Assembly (NCBI GenBank): GCA_021737905.1
Contig: JAIPDA010000067.1
Coordinates: 1 to 10,875 of the forward strand
Reading direction: 5' to 3'
Source: Rhodoferax sp.
GTDB taxonomy: Bacteria > Pseudomonadota > Gammaproteobacteria > Burkholderiales > Burkholderiaceae_C
Length of the DNA stretch: 10,875 nucleotides
Part shown: in pieces, positions 6,538-10,875 of the stretch
Numbering within the stretch: position 1 is the first letter of the stretch
Layout: each line of letters starts with the position of its first letter
Notes under the pieces: generated by a model
Databases searched by the model: none
The model's input: the letters and a program-made list of their open reading frames with translations, nothing else
Told to the model about the DNA's origin: nothing
Position numbers and translations under genes: made by a program

Positions 6538-7263
6538 TCAGGGCGGCGCAGGCAGTGGTTTACGGGTGCTGTTGGATTTGTCCTTTAAGCGCTTATCACG
6601 CTCAGCCTGGTTTTGAGCGGCTTTTTCAGAACGCACCTTGGCATCCAGCACATTGGAGGCGGCTTGTTCATGCCGTGTTTTGGCTTCCTCTGCTTTGCTT
6701 TGGCTGTTTTTTTGACGTGCTTGAGCGGCCTCCACATTGGCGGCGGCTTGTTCATGCCGGGTTTTGGCTTCCTCTGCCTTGCTTTGGCTGTTTTTTTGAC
6801 GTGTTTGGGCAGCCTCAACATTGGCGCTGGCGTCTGCCGCCGACTTGGCTTGACTCTGTCCACGCTGATCGTGGCGCTCTGAGCGTCGCTCAGCTTCTTG
6901 TTGCGCCTTTTTTTCCTGCTCGGCGCGTTGCTGCTGACGCTCCAGACTGCTTTTATCTTCGGTCTTCTGAATCTGATCGGCGGCCCTGGCCTTACGATCT
7001 GCCTCGTTGATTAAAAGATCCTGACGGCGCAGGTCTGCCATGGCCGCGTTGCGACGGGGACGGATCTCCTGCAGGCACGCATTGACCGCGAACCGGCTTT
7101 TGCAAGCGGCCTCTTCCGCCTGGAAACCGGCTTCAAGCCGCGCCCGCTCTGCAGCGATCTTGCTGCGTTCCAGCGCATTGTTGTCCTTTTCCTGGGCCGG
7201 CGACTGGGCCATTGCTGCGCCAAGTGACAGGCTGCAGCAAAACAGAAAGAGGACGAGTTTCAT
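6538..7263 (-). CDS. Secreted coiled-coil protein of unknown function
   Basis: I cannot name this gene. The 241-residue product begins with a Sec-type signal peptide (MKLVLFLF...SLGAAMA, likely cut after residue 19 before QS), so it probably acts in the periplasm. The mature part is almost entirely charged and predicted helical or coiled coil, rich in Ala, Glu, Gln, Lys and Arg. A more family-like segment at about 33-95 holds two cysteines, Cys54 and Cys63 (ACKSRFAVNACL), which could form a disulfide. Similar segments occur, from memory, in uncharacterised Burkholderiales proteins. Residues 147-174 and 175-202 are two near-identical 28-residue repeats, followed by a degraded third. The C-terminus is Pro-rich (KPLPAPP). 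Its start overlaps the zapE stop by four bases (ATGA), with an AGGA ribosome site inside the last zapE codons, so expression with zapE is likely. The cell-envelope location and zapE coupling hint at an envelope or division role, which is only an inference. Confidence 0.85.
   Translation of the reverse strand: MKLVLFLFCCSLSLGAAMAQSPAQEKDNNALERSKIAAERARLEAGFQAEEAACKSRFAVNACLQEIRPRRNAAMADLRRQDLLINEADRKARAADQIQKTEDKSSLERQQQRAEQEKKAQQEAERRSERHDQRGQSQAKSAADASANVEAAQTRQKNSQSKAEEAKTRHEQAAANVEAAQARQKNSQSKAEEAKTRHEQAASNVLDAKVRSEKAAQNQAERDKRLKDKSNSTRKPLPAPP
6658..6825 (-). repeat. Two tandem 84-bp coding repeats
   Basis: Positions 6658-6741 and 6742-6825 are two direct 84-bp copies that differ at 6 positions by my count. 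They encode 28-residue units (ANVEAAQTRQKNSQSK... and ANVEAAQARQKNSQSK...) that differ by one residue (Thr/Ala). Both carry a run of seven A on the coding strand (AAAAAAA within the Gln-Lys-Asn codons). A diverged third unit (SNVLDAKVRSEKAAQ) follows on the protein level. The period of 28 residues is four heptads, which keeps a coiled coil in register. Confidence 0.9.
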
Positions 7264-8357
7264 GTGATCCTGGTGTCAACAATACGGCGCTCCAGCGCCA
7301 GATACTGCGTCGACTGCATTTCATTCAGTCTTGAAATGGTACGTGGAAATTCATGCGCCAGGGGGCCTTCTGTGTAAAGAGACTCGGGCGGCACGGCAGC
7401 CGACATGATCAGCTTGACATGCCGGTCGTACAACACATCGACCAACCAGGTGAATCGCCGGGCTTCAGAAGCCATGCGCACCGGCATGTGCGGCACGTCG
7501 CTGAGAAGTACGGTGTGAAAGCGGCTGGCCATTTCAAGGTAGTCATTTTGCGAGCGCGGGCCGCCGCACAAGGTCTTGAAGTCAAACCAGACTACCCCGC
7601 CGGCCTTGCGCCGGGCACGTATTTGCCGCGACTCAATATTCAGCACAGGGTATTCGTCTCGCTTTTCAGCCAAACGTTCGAAAGCGTCTGCCATGGCAGC
7701 GTCGGCCGCCTGACCCAATGGCATGTGATAGAGCTGGAGCTGCTCTAAAGTGATGGAGCGGTAATCGGTACCGTTGTCAACGCTGATCACTTCCAAGTTG
7801 GCTTTGAGCAAGTCAATGGCCGGCAAGATGCGGTCTCTGTGCATACCGTTGGGGTAAAGCGCATCAGGCTCAAAATTGGAGGTGGTGACAAAGCCCACGC
7901 CATTGTTAAACAGTGCCGCCAGCAAGCGGTGCAGGATCATCGCATCGGTGATCTCGGCCACGTGAAACTCATCAAAACAGATGAGTTTGTAGCGCAAGGC
8001 CATGCGCCGGCCCAACTCATCCAGCGGGTTGACAGTACCCTGTAATTCGCGCAACTCACGGTGCACCTCGCGCATGAACTCATGAAAGTGCAAGCGCGTT
8101 TTACGCTTGAGAGGCACTGCGTTGTAAAAGCAGTCCATCAAAAAGCTTTTGCCCCGCCCCACTCCGCCGTGCATGTACACACCCCGCGGAATAGCCGGCC
8201 GGTTGATCAACTTCTTGAGCGAGTTCGATCTCTTTACTTTGTACCCAGCCCACTCTGTGGCGCAGCGCTCGAGCGCATCGACCGCACGCAGCTGAGCGGG
8301 GTCACTGCTGTAGCCCCGCAGCTGCAGTTCGGCCTCGTAGGCAGAACGAACGGACAT
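7260..8357 (-). CDS. zapE: Cell division ATPase ZapE (AFG1 family)
   Basis: ZapE (YhcM) is an AFG1/LACE1-type P-loop ATPase that associates with the FtsZ ring in E. coli and is needed for normal division under stress such as high temperature or low oxygen. The 365-residue length matches E. coli ZapE (about 375). Walker A is GGVGRGKS (64-71), Walker B is LICFDEF with Asp129 and Glu130, and the sensor-like VTTSN lies at about 157-161. The family segments FHEFMREVHREL and FEPDALYPNGMHRDRILPAI are present. The ATG at 8357 lies 23 bp after the lpdA stop without a clear ribosome site, and the 3' end overlaps the coiled-coil gene by four bases. It therefore appears to be cotranscribed with the 2-oxoglutarate dehydrogenase genes, an order I recall from other Burkholderiales. 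Confidence 0.95.
   Translation of the reverse strand: MSVRSAYEAELQLRGYSSDPAQLRAVDALERCATEWAGYKVKRSNSLKKLINRPAIPRGVYMHGGVGRGKSFLMDCFYNAVPLKRKTRLHFHEFMREVHRELRELQGTVNPLDELGRRMALRYKLICFDEFHVAEITDAMILHRLLAALFNNGVGFVTTSNFEPDALYPNGMHRDRILPAIDLLKANLEVISVDNGTDYRSITLEQLQLYHMPLGQAADAAMADAFERLAEKRDEYPVLNIESRQIRARRKAGGVVWFDFKTLCGGPRSQNDYLEMASRFHTVLLSDVPHMPVRMASEARRFTWLVDVLYDRHVKLIMSAAVPPESLYTEGPLAHEFPRTISRLNEMQSTQYLALERRIVDTRIT
7268..7271 (-). promoter_or_regulatory. Ribosome site for the coiled-coil gene, inside zapE
   Basis: AGGA (minus strand) lies four bases upstream of the ATG at 7263, within the codons for the final Arg-Ile of ZapE. Together with the ATGA overlap it supports this start and suggests coupled translation of the two genes. 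The spacing is shorter than usual. Confidence 0.5.
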
Positions 8358-8380
8358 GGACGCCGGCTTAGGTTCTGCGC

Positions 8381-9808
8381 TCAGAAGTTGAGCGTGCGCT
8401 TGTCCACCGCCAAGGCCGCTTCCTTGGTGGCTTCACTCAAGGACGGGTGCGCATGGCAGATGCGGGCGATGTCTTCGCTGCTGGCGCGGAACTCCATGGC
8501 CACCACGCATTCGGCGATCAACTCGCTGGCCATGGGGCCAACGATGTGTACGCCGAGTATCTCGTCGGTGCTGGCGTCTGCCAGCATCTTGACCATGCCT
8601 GTGGTGTCCCCCAAGGCGCGTGCACGGCCGTTGGCCATGAACGGAAAGGTGCCGGACTTGTAGGCACGGCCGGCCGATTTGAGCTGCTCTTCGGTCTGAC
8701 CGACCCAGGCGATTTCAGGGTTGGTGTAAATCACCCAGGGGATGGTGTTGAAGTTGACATGCCCGTGCTGGCCGGCAATGCGCTCTGCCACGGCCACGCC
8801 CTCTTCTTCGGCCTTGTGCGCCAGCATGGGGCCGCGCACCACGTCGCCCACCGCCCAGACGTTGGGCAGGTTGGTCTTGCAATCGGCATCCACCACGATG
8901 GCACCGCGCTCGTCGAGCTGCAGGCCCACGGCGTCTGCCGCCAGGCCGGTGGTGTTGGCCACACGGCCGATCGAGATGATCAGCTTGTCAACGTCCAGCG
9001 ACACGGCTTCGCCCTTGGCGTTGGTGTAGGCGACCGTAACACCTTTCTTGACAGACTTGATCTCGCCGACCTTGACGCCGAGCTCGATCTTCAAGCCCTG
9101 CTTGACAAAAGCCTTGTGCGCTTCCTTGGCGATTTGCTGGTCCACCGCACCCAAAAAGGTCGGCAGGCCTTCGAGCACCGTCACCTCGGCACCCAGACGG
9201 CGCCAGACCGAACCCATCTCCAGACCAATGACGCCCGAGCCGATGAGGCCGAGTTTTTTGGGCACGGCGCCCATGCGCAGCGCGCCGTCGTTCGACAGGA
9301 TGTTGTCCTCATCAAACGGCGTGCCGGGCAAGACGCGTGCGCTGGAGCCGGTGGCCACCACCACGTGCTTGCCGGAGATGGTTTCTTCAGCCTTGCCGGC
9401 CACTTTGATCTCGTAAGCGCCTTCTTTGGCGGCGACAAAAGAGCCGCGGCCGTGAAAGAAAGTGACCTTGTTCTTTTTGAACAGGTACAAGATGCCGTCG
9501 TTGTTTTGCTTCACGACGGTGTCTTTGCGGGCCAGCATTTTGGCGATGTCCATCTTCACGCCGGTGGCGGTGATGCCGTGCTCTGCGAAGTGATGGTTGG
9601 CGTGTTCAAAATGCTCGCTGGACTGCAGCAGAGCCTTGGAAGGAATGCAGCCTACGTTGGTGCAGGTGCCGCCGGGTGCGGGGCCGCCGGCCGCGTTTTT
9701 CCACTCGTCGATACAGGCCACGTTGAAGCCCAGTTGGGCCGCACGAATGGCCGCGATATAGCCGCCGGGGCCTGCGCCGATGACGACGACATCAAATTGT
9801 TGAGACAT
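8381..9808 (-). CDS. lpdA: Dihydrolipoamide dehydrogenase (E3 of 2-oxoglutarate dehydrogenase)
   Basis: This cytoplasmic FAD enzyme reoxidises the dihydrolipoyl groups of the E2 subunit and passes electrons to NAD+. The 475-residue product is full length for the family. The FAD-binding motif GAGPGG lies at 11-16. The redox-active disulfide is Cys49/Cys54 in GGTCTNVGCIPSK. The NAD-binding motif GSGVIG is at 190-195, and the second FAD contact is WAVGDVVRGPMLAHKAEEEG. The C-terminal interface motif HAHPSLSE carries the catalytic pair His454 and Glu459. The loop EWKNAAGGPAPGG before the cysteines is longer than in E. coli Lpd and resembles betaproteobacterial E3 enzymes. The ATG at 9808 follows the sucB stop by 14 bp, with a GGAAAG ribosome site about 6 bases upstream. 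Adjacency to sucB marks it as the E3 dedicated to the 2-oxoglutarate complex, though it could also serve other complexes. Confidence 0.97.
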   Translation of the reverse strand: MSQQFDVVVIGAGPGGYIAAIRAAQLGFNVACIDEWKNAAGGPAPGGTCTNVGCIPSKALLQSSEHFEHANHHFAEHGITATGVKMDIAKMLARKDTVVKQNNDGILYLFKKNKVTFFHGRGSFVAAKEGAYEIKVAGKAEETISGKHVVVATGSSARVLPGTPFDEDNILSNDGALRMGAVPKKLGLIGSGVIGLEMGSVWRRLGAEVTVLEGLPTFLGAVDQQIAKEAHKAFVKQGLKIELGVKVGEIKSVKKGVTVAYTNAKGEAVSLDVDKLIISIGRVANTTGLAADAVGLQLDERGAIVVDADCKTNLPNVWAVGDVVRGPMLAHKAEEEGVAVAERIAGQHGHVNFNTIPWVIYTNPEIAWVGQTEEQLKSAGRAYKSGTFPFMANGRARALGDTTGMVKMLADASTDEILGVHIVGPMASELIAECVVAMEFRASSEDIARICHAHPSLSEATKEAALAVDKRTLNF

Positions 9809-9822
9809 GATTTGCTTTCCGA

Positions 9823-10875
9823 TCAGATGTCAAACAACAGGCGTGAGGGATCTTCCATCGCTTCTTTGATCGTGACCAGGCCCAGCACGGCTTCGCGGCC
9901 GTCGATGATGCGGTGGTCGTAAGACATGGCGAAGTAGTTCATGGGCCGCACCACAACCTGGCCGTTTTCAACGACAGCACGGTCTTTGGTGGCATGAATA
10001 CCCAGAATGGCCGACTGCGGCGGGTTGATGATGGGTGTAGACAGCATGGAGCCGAAGGTGCCTCCGTTGCTGATGGAAAAAGTGCCGCCGGTCATGTCCT
10101 CCATGCCCAGCTTGCCGTCACGCGCCTTGGCGCCGAATTCGGCAATCTTTTTCTCGATGTCGGCAAAGCTCATCTGGTCGGCGTTGCGCAAAATAGGCAC
10201 CACCAGGCCACGCGGCGAACCCACCGCAATGCCGATATCAAAGTAGCCGTGGTAGACGATGTCGTTGCCGTCCACCGAGGCATTGAGCACCGGAAATTTT
10301 TTCAGCGCGTGTACAGCAGCCTTGACAAAAAAGCTCATGAAGCCGAGCTTGATGCCATGTTCTTTTTCAAACTTGTCCTGAAACTTTTTGCGCATCTCCA
10401 AGACCGGGGCCATGTTGATTTCGTTGAAGGTGGTGAGGATGGCGTTGGTAGATTGCGATTGCAAAAGACGCTCTGCCACGCGGGCACGCAGGCGGCTCAT
10501 AGGCACACGTTGCTCGGGGCGCTCACCGAGGCTCGCGGTAGGCACAGACACCTGTGGCAATGTGCTGGTCGGAACGCCTGTGGGGATCACAGCGGCCGTG
10601 GACTTGACGCCACCGGCGACGGCGGACAACACATCACCCTTGGTGACGCGGCCATCTTTGCCGGTGCCCGGTACGGAACCGGCGGCCAGACTGTTGTCGG
10701 CCATCAGCTTGGCGGCAGCGGGCATGGCCACACCAGCCATGCCGGAAGACACAGTGACAGCAGCAACCTGCGCAGGTGCAGCGGCCGGTGCCGCAGCGGA
10801 GGCTGCAGGAGCGGCAGCGCCAACCTTGCCGTCGGTATCGATGCGGGCGATCAGCTGTTCGGCGGCCACCGTGCC
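9823..10875 (-). CDS. sucB: 2-oxoglutarate dehydrogenase E2 (dihydrolipoyl succinyltransferase), 5' end beyond window
   Basis: E2 of the 2-oxoglutarate dehydrogenase complex (also called OdhB) transfers the succinyl group from lipoate to coenzyme A in the TCA cycle. The C-terminal 350 codons are present. The first visible residues (GTVAAEQLIARIDTDGKV) are the end of the lipoyl domain; the lipoylated lysine lies outside the window. An Ala/Pro-rich linker follows, then the E3-binding domain (AMPAAAKLMADN...GTGKDGRVTKGDVL). The catalytic acyltransferase domain starts near RVPMSRLRARVAERL. The active-site motif SYDHRIIDGREAV has its His encoded at 9913-9915. The succinyl-type assignment rests on the segments NAILTTFNEINM and KLGFMSFFVKA together with the adjacent E3 gene. 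The start codon is not in the window. The E1 gene (sucA/odhA) would be expected further upstream, beyond 10875. Confidence 0.96.
   Translation of the reverse strand, partial: GTVAAEQLIARIDTDGKVGAAAPAASAAAPAAAPAQVAAVTVSSGMAGVAMPAAAKLMADNSLAAGSVPGTGKDGRVTKGDVLSAVAGGVKSTAAVIPTGVPTSTLPQVSVPTASLGERPEQRVPMSRLRARVAERLLQSQSTNAILTTFNEINMAPVLEMRKKFQDKFEKEHGIKLGFMSFFVKAAVHALKKFPVLNASVDGNDIVYHGYFDIGIAVGSPRGLVVPILRNADQMSFADIEKKIAEFGAKARDGKLGMEDMTGGTFSISNGGTFGSMLSTPIINPPQSAILGIHATKDRAVVENGQVVVRPMNYFAMSYDHRIIDGREAVLGLVTIKEAMEDPSRLLFDI

Noticed and set aside
8447..9922. A 491-codon open frame on the plus strand across lpdA and the end of sucB
   Set aside because: It is antisense to two genes with complete catalytic motifs, shows no family features, and is rich in His, Gly, Val and Asp as expected from the reverse complement of GC-rich coding sequence.
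1..10875. Mobile, defence, CRISPR or novel multi-gene system
   Set aside because: Every long coding region is assigned to a core family or a single secreted coiled-coil protein. No integrase, transposase, spaced repeats, att-like repeats, toxin-antitoxin pair or abrupt composition change was seen.

Overview
The window looks like an ordinary core-chromosome segment of a GC-rich betaproteobacterium, most likely Burkholderiales and probably Comamonadaceae (Rhodoferax or Polaromonas type). This is inferred from the style of the proteins (an RluB with a long Gly/Arg-rich tail, a lipoamide dehydrogenase with a betaproteobacterial loop before the redox cysteines, an E2-E3-zapE gene order) and not from any marker gene. 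I see no rRNA, tRNA, CRISPR array, integrase, transposase or phage gene, and no convincing new defence or mobile system.

Left block (1-3570, all minus strand): rluD, scpB and rluB in transcription order. Two 23S rRNA pseudouridine synthases flank the segregation gene scpB. rluB runs off the left edge inside a pure GGT (top-strand ACC) microsatellite that encodes polyglycine. The 128-bp rluD-scpB gap holds a terminator-like hairpin. The 145-bp scpB-rluB gap holds only a short inverted repeat.

Centre (3571-4432, plus strand): bamD, an outer-membrane assembly lipoprotein, diverges from rluD with 16 bp between start codons. Its likely promoter (a perfect TATAAT) lies inside the rluD coding region. 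The bamD 3' end overlaps the convergent helicase gene by 29 bp.

Right block (4404-10875, all minus strand) reads as one compact transcription unit: sucB/odhB (E2, 5' end outside the window), lpdA (E3), zapE, a secreted coiled-coil protein of unknown function, a possible 42-codon small gene, and yoaA (an iron-sulfur XPD/DinG-type helicase). Gaps run from 23 bp down to overlaps (ATGA between zapE and the coiled-coil gene, TGATG between the small frame and yoaA). It therefore joins a TCA-cycle enzyme complex to a cell-division ATPase and a DNA-repair helicase.

The points most worth a second look are the (ACC)18 tract in rluB, the near-identical 84-bp tandem repeat in the secreted coiled-coil gene, and the possible small gene coupled to yoaA.
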